A stretch of 64,000 nucleotides of DNA from Caulobacteraceae bacterium. GTDB taxonomy: Bacteria; Pseudomonadota; Alphaproteobacteria; Caulobacterales; Aquidulcibacteraceae. Each line of letters begins with the position of its first letter. Position 1 is the first letter of the stretch. A program made the position numbers and the translations under genes. This document shows, in pieces, positions 55,391 to 64,000 of this stretch. The stretch lies in assembly GCA_009773335.1 (NCBI GenBank), contig WRPF01000001.1, forward strand, positions 1-64,000, read 5' to 3'. The notes below the pieces were generated by a model. The model had not been told where the DNA came from. It did no database searches and worked only from the letters and a program-made list of their open reading frames with translations.

Positions 55391-56234
55391 CGAAGATCGT
55401 CCGGAACCATCGCGGTTGCCATCTAGACTCGATGATCTTGGTCCGCGGATTGCGTCGTCGATCGTGCTCATCGTGTTGGGGCTTACAGTGGCTGTCCATG
55501 GGGGACCGTGGATCGCCGGGGCTACCGGAGGCGCGGCGGTGGTCATGAGTTACGAGTGGGCGCGCATGAGTGAGCCGCGCGCGCTGGCGTCGGCCTTCGT
55601 CTTCTGCGTCATTGGCGCGCTTGGGGCGGTGATGGCGGCGAGCTGGGGTTACTACGCGCACGCATTCGTCTGGATGGCCGCGTGCGGCGCGGGGTCTGCG
55701 CTGCGCCGCCGCTCGTTCAGCGGCGTAATCGAGACGGCGGGCGGCATCGTCTACGTCGGCGCGCCTTGCGTCCTGTTCCTGGCTCTGCGGGCGCATGACC
55801 CGGGGGGGCTCACGATCATTCTCGGGTTGTTCTCGATCATTTGGACCGCGGACGCGGCGGCGTACTTCGGCGGCAAGTTGATTGGCGGGCCGAAACTTGT
55901 GCCGCAGCTTTCGCCGGCCAAGACCTGGTCCGGATTTGCCTCCGGCGCCGCAGCCGGAATGGCGGCGGCGGCAGTCTTCGGCGCCGCAGTCGGCGGCGCG
56001 CTCGCGCCGTGGTGCTTCGTCGGCTTCATTCTCGCGCTTGTAGGATTGCTCGGAGATCTCTTTGAAAGTCTCCTCAAACGCCGGTTCGGCGTAAAAGACG
56101 CCAGCCGCATCATCCCGGGTCACGGCGGGGTTCTGGACCGGATCGACGGTCTGATGGCGGCGACGGTCGTCACCGCGACTGTGCTTACCCTGTCGCCCGA
56201 CACCCTGCCGGCACTGCTCGGAGGCGTCGGTTGA
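55365..56234 (+). CDS. cdsA: Phosphatidate cytidylyltransferase
   Basis: About 289 residues with multiple helices. The start is uncertain (ATG 55338 or 55365, GTG 55380, all overlapping uppS). The CDP-alcohol signature is at the C-terminus: LSPAKTWSGFASGAAAG and GLLGDLFESLLKRRFGVKDASRIIPGHGGVLDRIDGLMAA. It converts phosphatidate and CTP to CDP-diacylglycerol, the branch point of phospholipid synthesis, in the inner membrane. Confidence 0.93.
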   Translation: MAASGVTNSEDRPEPSRLPSRLDDLGPRIASSIVLIVLGLTVAVHGGPWIAGATGGAAVVMSYEWARMSEPRALASAFVFCVIGALGAVMAASWGYYAHAFVWMAACGAGSALRRRSFSGVIETAGGIVYVGAPCVLFLALRAHDPGGLTIILGLFSIIWTADAAAYFGGKLIGGPKLVPQLSPAKTWSGFASGAAAGMAAAAVFGAAVGGALAPWCFVGFILALVGLLGDLFESLLKRRFGVKDASRIIPGHGGVLDRIDGLMAATVVTATVLTLSPDTLPALLGGVG

Positions 56235-57421
56235 TGCTGAAGCGACGGATCACTGTGCTCGGAGCGACAGGCTCTATCGGCGCCAGCACAGCTGCGGTGG
56301 TGGAAGAACTCCTCGCGTCAGGTGCGGCCGAGATTGAGGTGGAGGCGCTCACGGGCGGCCGGAATGTTCGGGCCCTCGCCAGCATCACGCGGCGGTTGCG
56401 GCCCAAGTTCGTCGCGGTATCAGAAGAGAGTCTTGCTGGGGAGCTCCGGACGCTGCTTGAGGGCGTGTCCGTGGAAATCGGGGCCGGGCCGGCCGCGCTC
56501 GTGGAGGCCGCCTCGCGACCCGCCGACTGGGTGATGTCCGCCATCACCGGGGCGGCGGCGCTTGAGCCGACCCGGGCGGCGATAGATCGCGGCGCGTCGG
56601 TGGCGCTCGCCAACAAGGAGTGCCTTGTCTGTGCGGGAGCACTGTTGCTTGAGGCCGCCCGCGCCAGCGGAGCAAAGCTGCTGCCGGTGGATTCCGAGCA
56701 CAATGCGATCTTCCAGGTTCTCGGTCACCCAGATCGGGTCGAGAAGATGACGCTCACCGCCTCGGGTGGTCCGTTCCGGAAATGGTCGCGGGAACGAATG
56801 GCGTCGGCGACGCCCGACGAAGCCTGCCTGCATCCGAACTGGTCGATGGGACGCAAGATTTCCGTCGACAGCGCGACACTGATGAACAAGGGGTTGGAAC
56901 TGATCGAAGCGTCGCTTCTATTCTCGATATCTGAGGAAAGGGTCGACGTCGTGATCCACCCTCAGTCCATCATTCACAGCATGGTGTCCTACTGCGACGG
57001 GTCTGTACTGGCGCAGTTGGGTGCGCCTGACATGCGAGTGCCCATCTCCTACGCTCTGGCATGGCCGGATCGGGCGCCAGTATCAGCCCAGCGTCTCGAT
57101 CTCGCGGCGCTGGGAGAGCTGACCTTCGAAAGCCCGGACCTGGACAGGTTTCCCGCGTTGAGGCTTGCCCGCGAGGCGTTGCGCGCCGGAGGGGCCGCGC
57201 CAGCGATTCTCAACGCCGCCAATGAAACCGCCGTAGAGAGCTTTCTGGCTGGCCGGATCGGCTTTCTGGGGATCGCAGGGGTGGTCGACGAGGTTTTGCA
57301 GTCCTGGGAGGGGTCCGGGCTTGGCGCCATCGCAAAATCGCCGTCATCGTTCGATGAGGTACGGTCTATCGACGCTGCGGCCCGAATCGCGGCGCGTGAG
57401 GCTGTCGGGCGTAGCCGGTAG
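56234..57421 (+). CDS. dxr: 1-deoxy-D-xylulose 5-phosphate reductoisomerase
   Basis: 395 residues from ATG 56234 (TTG 56231 also in frame). RITVLGATGSIGASTAAVV is the NADPH site; KLLPVDSEHNAIFQVL, LTASGGPFRKW and HPNWSMGRKISVDSATLMNKGLELIEASLLF are the metal/substrate blocks. It makes MEP, the committed step to isopentenyl diphosphate, feeding the neighbouring uppS product. Complete. Confidence 0.97.
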   Translation: MLKRRITVLGATGSIGASTAAVVEELLASGAAEIEVEALTGGRNVRALASITRRLRPKFVAVSEESLAGELRTLLEGVSVEIGAGPAALVEAASRPADWVMSAITGAAALEPTRAAIDRGASVALANKECLVCAGALLLEAARASGAKLLPVDSEHNAIFQVLGHPDRVEKMTLTASGGPFRKWSRERMASATPDEACLHPNWSMGRKISVDSATLMNKGLELIEASLLFSISEERVDVVIHPQSIIHSMVSYCDGSVLAQLGAPDMRVPISYALAWPDRAPVSAQRLDLAALGELTFESPDLDRFPALRLAREALRAGGAAPAILNAANETAVESFLAGRIGFLGIAGVVDEVLQSWEGSGLGAIAKSPSSFDEVRSIDAAARIAAREAVGRSR

Positions 57422-57470
57422 GCCGGAAGCAACCTGACCCCTGACAAGGGGACAAAGATCAGGGTGGCGC

Positions 57471-58700
57471 ATGGAGGATTTGATGGTCGAGGGAATGATG
57501 GGGTTGCTGATTGCGGCGCTGGCCTCTGTCAGCGTCCTCAGCCTTGTCGTTGTCGTCCATGAATTCGGTCACTTCATCGTGGCGCGCCGATGCGGGGTCG
57601 CTGTGAAGAGCTTTTCGCTCGGCTGGGGATCTCCCCTCATTTCACGCACAGACAGACACGGAACGGTGTGGAAGGTGTCGCAGATCCCGATCGGCGGATT
57701 TGTTTCGTTCCTCGACGACGCCGATCCGACCAGCAGTCGGCCGGCTCCGGAAAATCTGCGCGATCTTGATCCTCAGGAAGCGCGCCGCCGGGGCTATCTC
57801 CGGGCGCAATCCGTTGGCGTACGGGCGATGATCTCTGCGGCGGGACCGTTGGTCAATTTCCTCTTCGCGCTGGTTGCGTTCGCCTTGCTGGCGATGATCG
57901 TCGGAAAGGACGTCACCGACACCGCATCGCTCTCCCCGCGCATCGACGTCGTGCGCGCTGACGGCCCCGCGGAGGTCGCGGGCCTGGCTGCTGGCGATGT
58001 TGTCGTTGCGATCGATGGAGTCGCAGTCGGGTCGTTCGGCTCGATGCAGAAAGCTGTTCAGTCCAGTCCCGGCAAGACGTTGACGCTTGAAGTGCGGCGG
58101 GAAGGCGAACACCTCGACTTCCCCGTTTCCATTGGACGCCAGAAACTCGTTGGGGCGACGGGCATCGAAAGCGAAATCGGGCTGCTGGGCGTCGAGCGCC
58201 GCACTGCGCGAGAGGAAATCCAGATCAAGCGACTCAATCCGCTTGAGGCTCTGGGCGAGGGCGCGGGCAGGGTATGGGGAATGATCGCCCAGACGGGACA
58301 GTATCTCGGGAACCTGTTCACCGGCCGCGCTTCGTCGGAACATATCATGGGGCCGCTGGGAATTTTTGACGTTTCCGGCAAGGTCGCCAACGGTGCTCTC
58401 GCCGAGAAGGCGCCGCTGGCCACAGTGATGGGGAACCTCGCGCTTTCGCTGCTGAACTGGGCCGCCGCACTCTCAGTGGCGGTGGGATTCGCCAATCTGC
58501 TGCCCATTCCGGCGCTGGATGGCGGGCAACTGGTTCTGAACGGGATCGAGGCGATCCGCCGGAAACCTCTCAGCGCCAGGGCGCAGGAGATCGGCTTTCA
58601 GGCGAGCTTCGCAATGATCGTGTCGCTTTTCCTGTTTGCCACCTGGAACGACCTCCAACGGTTCAAGCTCCTTGAGTTCGTCGGAAGAATACTGTCTTAA
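57471..58700 (+). CDS. rseP: Site-2 intramembrane zinc protease RseP
   Basis: 409 residues. First helix with HEFGH (VVVVHEFGHFIVAR), a PDZ domain (DGPAEVAGLAAGDVVVAIDGVAVGSFGSM), and the C-terminal NLLPIPALDGGQLVLNGIEAI metal motif (LDG). It cleaves anti-sigma factors and remnant signal peptides in the inner membrane. It directly precedes bamA, as in most proteobacteria. 49 bases after dxr. Confidence 0.96.
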   Translation: MEDLMVEGMMGLLIAALASVSVLSLVVVVHEFGHFIVARRCGVAVKSFSLGWGSPLISRTDRHGTVWKVSQIPIGGFVSFLDDADPTSSRPAPENLRDLDPQEARRRGYLRAQSVGVRAMISAAGPLVNFLFALVAFALLAMIVGKDVTDTASLSPRIDVVRADGPAEVAGLAAGDVVVAIDGVAVGSFGSMQKAVQSSPGKTLTLEVRREGEHLDFPVSIGRQKLVGATGIESEIGLLGVERRTAREEIQIKRLNPLEALGEGAGRVWGMIAQTGQYLGNLFTGRASSEHIMGPLGIFDVSGKVANGALAEKAPLATVMGNLALSLLNWAAALSVAVGFANLLPIPALDGGQLVLNGIEAIRRKPLSARAQEIGFQASFAMIVSLFLFATWNDLQRFKLLEFVGRILS

Positions 58701-58740
58701 AACCCGGCGCAGGGGAGCGCCGAACGGATCGAGGGTCTGC

Positions 58741-61314
58741 ATGAAGCGCACGTTGCGTGATGTAATGGTCGGCGCCATGACCGGTGTCGCTGCGGTTGGC
58801 GCCGGCGTGCTGCTCCCGCAGCCTGCCTTGGGGCAGGAAGCGCCGCGCCCGCAAGCGCAGCCAGCTACGCCGCCATCGCCGGCTGGCCCACCCGTCGCGC
58901 CAGCGGCAGGCCAGGCGCCGGCGCAAGCGCCGCAGTTGGCCATTCGACGGATCGTCGTGGAGGGCAACCAGCGCGTCGAAGCGAGCACGGTCCAGTCCTA
59001 CCTCCTGTTGCGCCCGGGCGACATTGTAGAGCCTGAGCGTGTCGACCTTTCCCTCAAGACTCTATTTGCGACGGGCCTGTTCGCCGACGTCCAGATCGGT
59101 CAGCGCGACGCCGACCTCGTAGTGCGGGTCGTTGAAAACCCCATCGTTAACCGGGTCATCTTCGAGGGGCTCAACGCCCTCAAGGAAGAGGACGTTGAGA
59201 AAGAAATTCAGGCCAAGCCGCGTTCGGTTTTTACGCCTGCGCGCGCGCAATCGGATGTCCAGCGCATCATCGAGCAGTACCGCCGTTCCGGACGCTTCGC
59301 CGCGACCGTAACCCCGCAGGTGCGCGAACTCGAGCAGAACCGCGTAGATCTGATTTTCGAGATCGACGAAGGTCCTGTGACGGGCGTGCGCAACGTCAAC
59401 TTCATCGGCAACCACGCCTTTTCGGATCGAGATCTGAAGGAAGCGGTTCTCACGGAAGAGTCGCACTGGTGGAAGTTCTTTTCCAAGAACGACAACTACG
59501 ATCCAGACCGGCTGGAATATGACCGGGAGCTTCTGCGCCAGTACTATACCAACAGGGGTTACGCGGATTTCCGCATCGTTTCCGCGACGGCGGAGCTGAC
59601 ACCGGACCAGAAGGACTTCTTTATCACTTTCACGATCGATGAAGGTGAGAAGTACGAATTCGGCGAGGTGAAGGTCGAAACCGAACTGGACAAAGTCCCC
59701 TCGGAGCTCCTGCGGGCGGTGGTGCCGATCCGATCGGGCCAGATGTTCGAAGGCGAACTCATCGAAAAGTCGATCGATGCGATGACCTTCACAGCCGGAA
59801 CGGGTGGCTATGCGAACGTCGACATCCGCCCGCGGATCGACCGCAACCGGGAAACGCGCAAGGTCGACGTGACGTTCGAGGTCAACGAAGGTCCGCGTGT
59901 CTTCGTGGAACGGATCAATATTGTCGGCAACACCCGCACACTTGACCAGGTTATTCGTCGTGAGCTTCGTGTGTCGGAAGGGGATGCGTTCAACCGCGTG
60001 CTCCTTGACCGCTCCCGTTCGCGCATCCGGTCGCTGGGCTTCTTCAAGAATGTCGAGATCGCCGAAAGCGAAGGCTCACAGCCAGACCGGGCCGTTGTGG
60101 ACGTCAAGGTTGAAGAAGACACGACCGGCGAACTGGCATTTGCGGCCGGCTTCTCCTCGACGGACAACTTCCTGTTCGACGTTTCAGTAAGCGAGCGGAA
60201 TCTTCGCGGCCGTGGCCAGTTCCTGCGTCTGCGCGCGTCCACGAGTTCGCGCCGCCAGCAGGTGGATATCCGGTTCACCGAGCCGCGGTTCCTCGGGCGC
60301 GACCTCGCTGCGGGGTTTGATCTCTACACGCTGCGAACCGACTACCTCGATGAATCTTCCTTCGAGAACCAGTCGACCGGCGCCGGCCTGCGGGCGAGCT
60401 TTCCGGTCACAGACTCGACCGGTATCGGTCTGACCTACACTTTCCGGCAGGATGACACCCAGATCGCGGATTCGCTCATCGACCTGAATACCGATGGCGA
60501 CAATAACATCACAACGACGCCGACGGACCTCGTTGACCAGTGTGACATCAGAAACCTGTCCCGCCCCTTGTTGTGCGAACAGGAGGGGACGTTCCTTACG
60601 TCGGTCTTCGGTTACACGTTCAACTGGGACAAGCGAAACGATCCGGTGGATCCGACACGCGGCTTCGACATGTCGCTGCGCCAGGATCTCGCCGGCCTCG
60701 GCGGCGATGTGAAGTATCTGCGCACCGAAATCGAGGCGACCACCTACTACGGCATTTTCCGGGATGTGGTCGCGAGCTTCTCATTGAGCGGCGGGTATAT
60801 TCTCGGCTGGGGCGACGATACGGTCCGTATCAACGATCGGTTCTTCAAGGGCGGATCGAGTTTCCGTGGGTTCGACGTGGCCGGCATCGGTCCGCGTCAG
60901 ATCATCGTGGTTGAGGACTCGACCACGCCTAACAACCCGCAGGTCATCGAAGGCGACAGCATCGGCGGCAATGCCTATTACATCGGTACACTGCAGATGA
61001 CGTTCCCGACGGGCCTTCCGAAGGAATACGGGATTTCCGGCGCATTGTTCGCAGAATTTGGCGGCCTGGGTATTCTCGACGAGCAAGACCGGCGCAAGCA
61101 GGTCAGCGAGATCCTTGATACGAGCAACCTGCCGAACTTCACGCGCGTCACGTCCTATGTTGACGATGCGTTGAGCCTGCGCGCTTCGGTCGGTGTGAGT
61201 GTCTTCTGGGATAGCCCCTTCGGCCCGGTCCAGTTCGACTTCGCACACCCTCTCGCGGAAGAAGAGTACGACAAGACGCAAGAGTTCCGCTTCTCCACGC
61301 GCACAAGATTCTAG
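58741..61314 (+). CDS. bamA: Outer-membrane protein assembly factor BamA
   Basis: 857 residues from ATG 58741; the ORF-track start lies in rseP. Signal peptide with MVGAMTGVAAVGAGVLLPQPALG, a Pro/Ala-rich linker, five POTRA domains (first RRIVVEGNQRVEASTVQSYLLLRPGD), and a beta-barrel ending FRFSTRTRF with the C-terminal Phe of outer-membrane proteins; FKGGSSFRGFDVAGIGPR carries the conserved loop-6 VRGF-like motif. It folds and inserts beta-barrel proteins. Confidence 0.97.
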   Translation: MKRTLRDVMVGAMTGVAAVGAGVLLPQPALGQEAPRPQAQPATPPSPAGPPVAPAAGQAPAQAPQLAIRRIVVEGNQRVEASTVQSYLLLRPGDIVEPERVDLSLKTLFATGLFADVQIGQRDADLVVRVVENPIVNRVIFEGLNALKEEDVEKEIQAKPRSVFTPARAQSDVQRIIEQYRRSGRFAATVTPQVRELEQNRVDLIFEIDEGPVTGVRNVNFIGNHAFSDRDLKEAVLTEESHWWKFFSKNDNYDPDRLEYDRELLRQYYTNRGYADFRIVSATAELTPDQKDFFITFTIDEGEKYEFGEVKVETELDKVPSELLRAVVPIRSGQMFEGELIEKSIDAMTFTAGTGGYANVDIRPRIDRNRETRKVDVTFEVNEGPRVFVERINIVGNTRTLDQVIRRELRVSEGDAFNRVLLDRSRSRIRSLGFFKNVEIAESEGSQPDRAVVDVKVEEDTTGELAFAAGFSSTDNFLFDVSVSERNLRGRGQFLRLRASTSSRRQQVDIRFTEPRFLGRDLAAGFDLYTLRTDYLDESSFENQSTGAGLRASFPVTDSTGIGLTYTFRQDDTQIADSLIDLNTDGDNNITTTPTDLVDQCDIRNLSRPLLCEQEGTFLTSVFGYTFNWDKRNDPVDPTRGFDMSLRQDLAGLGGDVKYLRTEIEATTYYGIFRDVVASFSLSGGYILGWGDDTVRINDRFFKGGSSFRGFDVAGIGPRQIIVVEDSTTPNNPQVIEGDSIGGNAYYIGTLQMTFPTGLPKEYGISGALFAEFGGLGILDEQDRRKQVSEILDTSNLPNFTRVTSYVDDALSLRASVGVSVFWDSPFGPVQFDFAHPLAEEEYDKTQEFRFSTRTRF

Positions 61315-61326
61315 AGGAAAACGTCA

Positions 61327-61989
61327 ATGCGGATGAAATCAGTACTTGTCGCCGCTGCGGCGCTGACCGTGGGAGCGCTTGGCGCACTCAGCGTTGGCGC
61401 GGCGATCGCACAGACCGGGCAGGCGGCGGTACAATCTCCCGTCATCGTCATGGATCTTGAGCGTCTTCGCTCGCAATCGACGGCGTGGCCGGACATGCAG
61501 CAAAAGCTCAAGACGCTGGTTGACCAGAAGGCGAATGAGTTCCGCACGCAGAATCAGGCAGCGGCGACACAACTGGAGACTGAAGGTCGCGCTCTGGCGC
61601 CTCTGCTTCAGGGGCAAAATCCGCAGCAGATCGCCGCCAATCCAGCGCTCAAGACTCGCGTTGAGCAACAAATTCGCCGTGAGAACGACCTAAAGCAGAA
61701 ACAGCAGATCTTTGAGTACTCCGTGCAGGCCACCCAGCAGCGGGCGGATGCAACCCTCATGCAGGCGCTTGATCCGATCGTCGATCAGATCATGACCCAG
61801 CGCGGCGCGGTCATTGTTGTAGATCGCTCTCAGATCGCGAAAGCACGTTCGACGGTCGATATCACGCAAGATGCCGTCACCCGCTTCAACGCTGCTACGC
61901 CGCGCGCGCCGCAGCCCACCTGGGTGCCGGTCACTGTTGGCCCGGCGCCTGAGGCGGCAGGGCAACCCAAAGCCGCGCCGAAGAAGTGA
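61327..61989 (+). CDS. skp: Skp/OmpH-family periplasmic chaperone
   Basis: 220 residues with a signal peptide (SVLVAAAALTVGALGALSVGAAIA), a short beta segment (PVIVMDLERLRSQSTAWPDMQQKL), a long Gln/Lys/Glu-rich helical region forming the jellyfish tentacles, and a second core segment ending GAVIVVDRSQIAKA. The C-terminal Pro/Ala tail is extra. It holds unfolded outer-membrane proteins for BamA, encoded 12 bases upstream. Confidence 0.9.
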   Translation: MRMKSVLVAAAALTVGALGALSVGAAIAQTGQAAVQSPVIVMDLERLRSQSTAWPDMQQKLKTLVDQKANEFRTQNQAAATQLETEGRALAPLLQGQNPQQIAANPALKTRVEQQIRRENDLKQKQQIFEYSVQATQQRADATLMQALDPIVDQIMTQRGAVIVVDRSQIAKARSTVDITQDAVTRFNAATPRAPQPTWVPVTVGPAPEAAGQPKAAPKK

Positions 61990-62007
61990 CGCAGGAAGGC
62001 GCGGCGC

Positions 62008-63009
62008 ATGATTGATCCGCGCTTTTACCTGTTGCGCGGACCCATCGCCGTTGCGAACCTGGCCGGTGGCGGGCGTGTGCAAGGCAACGAAACGCGGGTT
62101 GTAAGCGGCGTGGCGTCCTTTGACGCAGCGGGGCCCGACGATCTCGCTTATTTTGATGGCAAGGGGATTGCGCCGAAGTCTACCGCCGGCGCAATCCTGT
62201 TGCGTGAGGGCGCTGCCAACAGCAGCCATGACGGTTCGACGCTGATTTTCTGCACGGAACCACGCGCTGCGTTTGCGCGCCTGGCGCATCGTATCGCCGT
62301 GCCTCGCGAATTCGCGGCGGGTGCGCCGGCCGTGGATCCGACTGCCATCATCGAAGAGAGCGCCATCCTGTCCCCAGGCGCCGTCGTCGGTCCGGACGCC
62401 CGGGTTGGCGCCGGCACGCTTGTCGGCGCCAATGCGGTGATCGGGCCCGGCGTCGCGATTGGCCGGCGGTGCCGCATCGGGCCAGCCGCCGTATTGTCCT
62501 GTGCGCTCGTCGGCGACGATGTGACTTTGCTCCCCGGCGCCCTGATCGGGCAAAACGGATTTGGCGTTGCCGCGGACGCTCTGGGGCCCGTCGACATTCC
62601 CCACTTCGGGCGTGTGATTGTCCAGGACGGCGCATCCATCGGCGCGGGTGTGACGGTCGACCGAGGACTGTTTGGCGATACGGTGATCGGCGAACTGGCG
62701 AAAATCGACAACCTCTGCCAGATCGCTCACAATGTTACAGTCGGGCGCGGAGCGATAATCGCAGCCTTCGGCGGCATATCGGGATCGGTCACGATCGGCG
62801 ACGGCGCCATGATGGGCGGGCGCGTCGGGGTGGCCGATCACAGATCCATAGGACGCGGGGCGATCCTTGCGGCAGGCTCTGCGGTCATGCATGACGTTCC
62901 CGCGGGCGAGACATGGGCCGGATACCCGGCCAAGCCTCTGCGGCAGTGGCTGCGCGAGGTCGCGTGGCTCGGAAGGGCGATCGGTAAACGGGATGGCGGA
63001 CAAGGCTGA
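62008..63009 (+). CDS. lpxD: UDP-3-O-acyl-glucosamine N-acyltransferase
   Basis: 333 residues. N-terminal uridine-binding domain (FDAAGPDDLAYFDGKGIAPKSTAGAILL), then the left-handed beta-helix of hexapeptide repeats; NLCQIAHNVTVGRGAII holds the catalytic His. It adds the second hydroxyacyl chain in lipid A synthesis. The fabZ start overlaps its end by 17 bases. Confidence 0.96.
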   Translation: MIDPRFYLLRGPIAVANLAGGGRVQGNETRVVSGVASFDAAGPDDLAYFDGKGIAPKSTAGAILLREGAANSSHDGSTLIFCTEPRAAFARLAHRIAVPREFAAGAPAVDPTAIIEESAILSPGAVVGPDARVGAGTLVGANAVIGPGVAIGRRCRIGPAAVLSCALVGDDVTLLPGALIGQNGFGVAADALGPVDIPHFGRVIVQDGASIGAGVTVDRGLFGDTVIGELAKIDNLCQIAHNVTVGRGAIIAAFGGISGSVTIGDGAMMGGRVGVADHRSIGRGAILAAGSAVMHDVPAGETWAGYPAKPLRQWLREVAWLGRAIGKRDGGQG

Positions 63010-63472
63010 AGGCGTGGCGGCAGACAACGCCATCGACATCGCGGAAATCCTGCGCCGGCTCCCGCATCGCTACCCCTTCCTGCTCGTCGATCGGGCGGTC
63101 GAGTATGTTCCGTCCACCTCGATACGCGGTATCAAGTGCGTGACGATCAACGAGCCCTATTTTCCGGGGCATTTTCCTCACGAGCCGGTGATGCCTGGGG
63201 TGTTGCAGATCGAGGCCATGGCTCAGACGGGCGCAGTGCTCATGTCCAAGTCGCTCGATGTGGACGTGACCAGGAACACGATCCTCTTTATGTCAGTCGA
63301 CAATGCCCGGTTCCGTCGCCCTGTTCGACCGGGCGATGTCCTTGAGATGCCGGTCGAGGTGCTTTTCGCACGGCGCAACATCTTCAAGTTCCGCGGGCGC
63401 GCGGAGGTCAACGGTGAACTGGCGTCGGAGGCGGAGTTCGCCGCAATGAAGGTGGAGATCGAAAGCAAGTGA
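62993..63472 (+). CDS. fabZ: 3-hydroxyacyl-ACP dehydratase FabZ
   Basis: 159 residues from ATG 62993 (the ORF-track start is in lpxD). Hotdog-fold motifs RLPHRYPFLLVDRAVEY, YFPGHFPHEPVMPGVLQIEAMAQTGAVL (catalytic His and Glu) and FRRPVRPGDVLEM. It dehydrates 3-hydroxyacyl-ACP in fatty-acid elongation, so it competes with lpxD/lpxA for hydroxyacyl-ACP; the shared operon is standard. Confidence 0.97.
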   Translation: MADKAEGVAADNAIDIAEILRRLPHRYPFLLVDRAVEYVPSTSIRGIKCVTINEPYFPGHFPHEPVMPGVLQIEAMAQTGAVLMSKSLDVDVTRNTILFMSVDNARFRRPVRPGDVLEMPVEVLFARRNIFKFRGRAEVNGELASEAEFAAMKVEIESK

Positions 63473-64000
63473 GCGCTGCTGTCCACCCAACCGCGATCGT
63501 TGACGCGTCCGCTGAATTGGGCGGCGAGGTCGAGATCGGCCCGTATTGCATTGTCGGCCCCAACGTGAAGCTGGGCGCGCGAACCCGACTGGTCGCGCAT
63601 GTATTCATCGAGCGGGAGACGACGCTCGGTGAAGACAATATCGTTCACCCTTTTACGGTTTTGGGGCAGCCGGCGCAGGACACCTCCTACAAGGGCGAAC
63701 CCACAAGGCTCGTCATTGGGTCACGCAACACGATCCGGGAGCACGTATCGATGCATCGGGGCACGGTACGCGGCCGCGGGGTGACGGTGGTCGGCGACAA
63801 CGGCCTGTTCATGGCGCAATCCCATATCGCGCACGATTGCGTTGTCGGAAACAACGTTATCTTCGCGCAAGGCGCCACCATCGGCGGGTATGTGCAGGTT
63901 GGCGACCATGTGATCCTCGGCGGTCTGTGCGCGATGCACCAGAATTGTCGCATCGGCAATCATGCATTCGTGGGGGGGCTTGCGGCGGTTGTCGCCGACG
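63469..64000 (+). CDS. lpxA: UDP-N-acetylglucosamine acyltransferase, 3' truncated by window edge
   Basis: Absent from the ORF track because it is open at the right edge. GTG 63469 overlaps the fabZ stop (GTGA) and reads VSAAVHPTAIVDASAELGGEVEIGPYCIVGPNV, the hexapeptide left-handed beta-helix. HIAHDC carries the catalytic His (E. coli His125 equivalent), followed by GGLCAMHQNCRIGNHAFVGG. 177 codons are visible, with the C-terminal helical part outside. It performs the first acyl transfer of lipid A synthesis. Confidence 0.95.
   Translation, partial: MSAAVHPTAIVDASAELGGEVEIGPYCIVGPNVKLGARTRLVAHVFIERETTLGEDNIVHPFTVLGQPAQDTSYKGEPTRLVIGSRNTIREHVSMHRGTVRGRGVTVVGDNGLFMAQSHIAHDCVVGNNVIFAQGATIGGYVQVGDHVILGGLCAMHQNCRIGNHAFVGGLAAVVAD

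Overview
This window looks like chromosomal DNA of a G+C-rich alphaproteobacterium, probably near Caulobacterales/Hyphomonadaceae; that is inferred from content and not confirmed by any search. The grounds are the contiguous block rpsB-tsf-pyrH-frr-uppS-cdsA-dxr-rseP-bamA-skp-lpxD-fabZ-lpxA, a nuo operon carrying small alphaproteobacterial-style ORFs, an NrtR-like 'NAD regulator', and tRNA promoters of the Caulobacter sigma-73 type (TTGac..., 10-14 bp, GCTAnAnC). Genes are tightly packed with many ATGA/GTGA/TTGA overlaps. No CRISPR array, rRNA gene, prophage or transposase gene is visible.

Layout. (1) 1-5.3 kb: a TPP enzyme (left end missing), a small zincin-like protein, TrmO, an acyl-CoA dehydrogenase, an unknown ORF, then on the minus strand an acyl-CoA hydrolase/CoA-transferase and an enoyl-CoA hydratase. 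(2) 5.4-13.7 kb: tRNA-Val and tRNA-Asp, then nuoA-B-C-D-E-F with inserted extra ORFs. Between nuoC and nuoD sits an S23/four-helix-bundle gene enclosed by a perfect 33-bp inverted repeat. nuoG-N do not follow nuoF. (3) 13.7-14.8 kb: repeat-rich intergenic DNA, an unknown ORF and tRNA-Phe. (4) 14.9-24.2 kb: an M48 peptidase, gyrA, coaD, two cyclophilins, an HD hydrolase, a minus-strand HD/tyrosine-phosphatase/NrtR operon, a small membrane protein and a GNAT. (5) 24.2-30.6 kb: a TIR-TM-proline-rich protein, recJ, tRNA-Glu, a two-gene version of the MFS/spermidine-synthase fusion, an SMP-30 protein and tRNA-Pro. (6) 30.8-47.7 kb: a TetR regulator, a three-gene PUFA-synthase-like secondary lipid synthase (pfaD, a KS-AT-ACP-ACP-KR-DH protein, and a KS-CLF-AT-DH-DH protein), then an ABC-2 permease/ATPase pair. 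(7) 47.8-64 kb: dnaE and the rpsB-to-lpxA translation/envelope block, with lpxA running off the right edge.

How the parts work together: region 7 couples translation factors to undecaprenyl and CDP-DAG lipid carriers, isoprenoid precursors, outer-membrane protein assembly and lipid A synthesis. Region 6 should make an unusual long-chain acyl product by iterative condensation on two tandem ACPs; whether the adjacent ABC exporter moves that product is inference. The two most interesting items are the inverted-repeat-bounded S23 cassette inside the nuo operon and the non-canonical PUFA-synthase-like locus; the TIR-TM-envelope protein is third.
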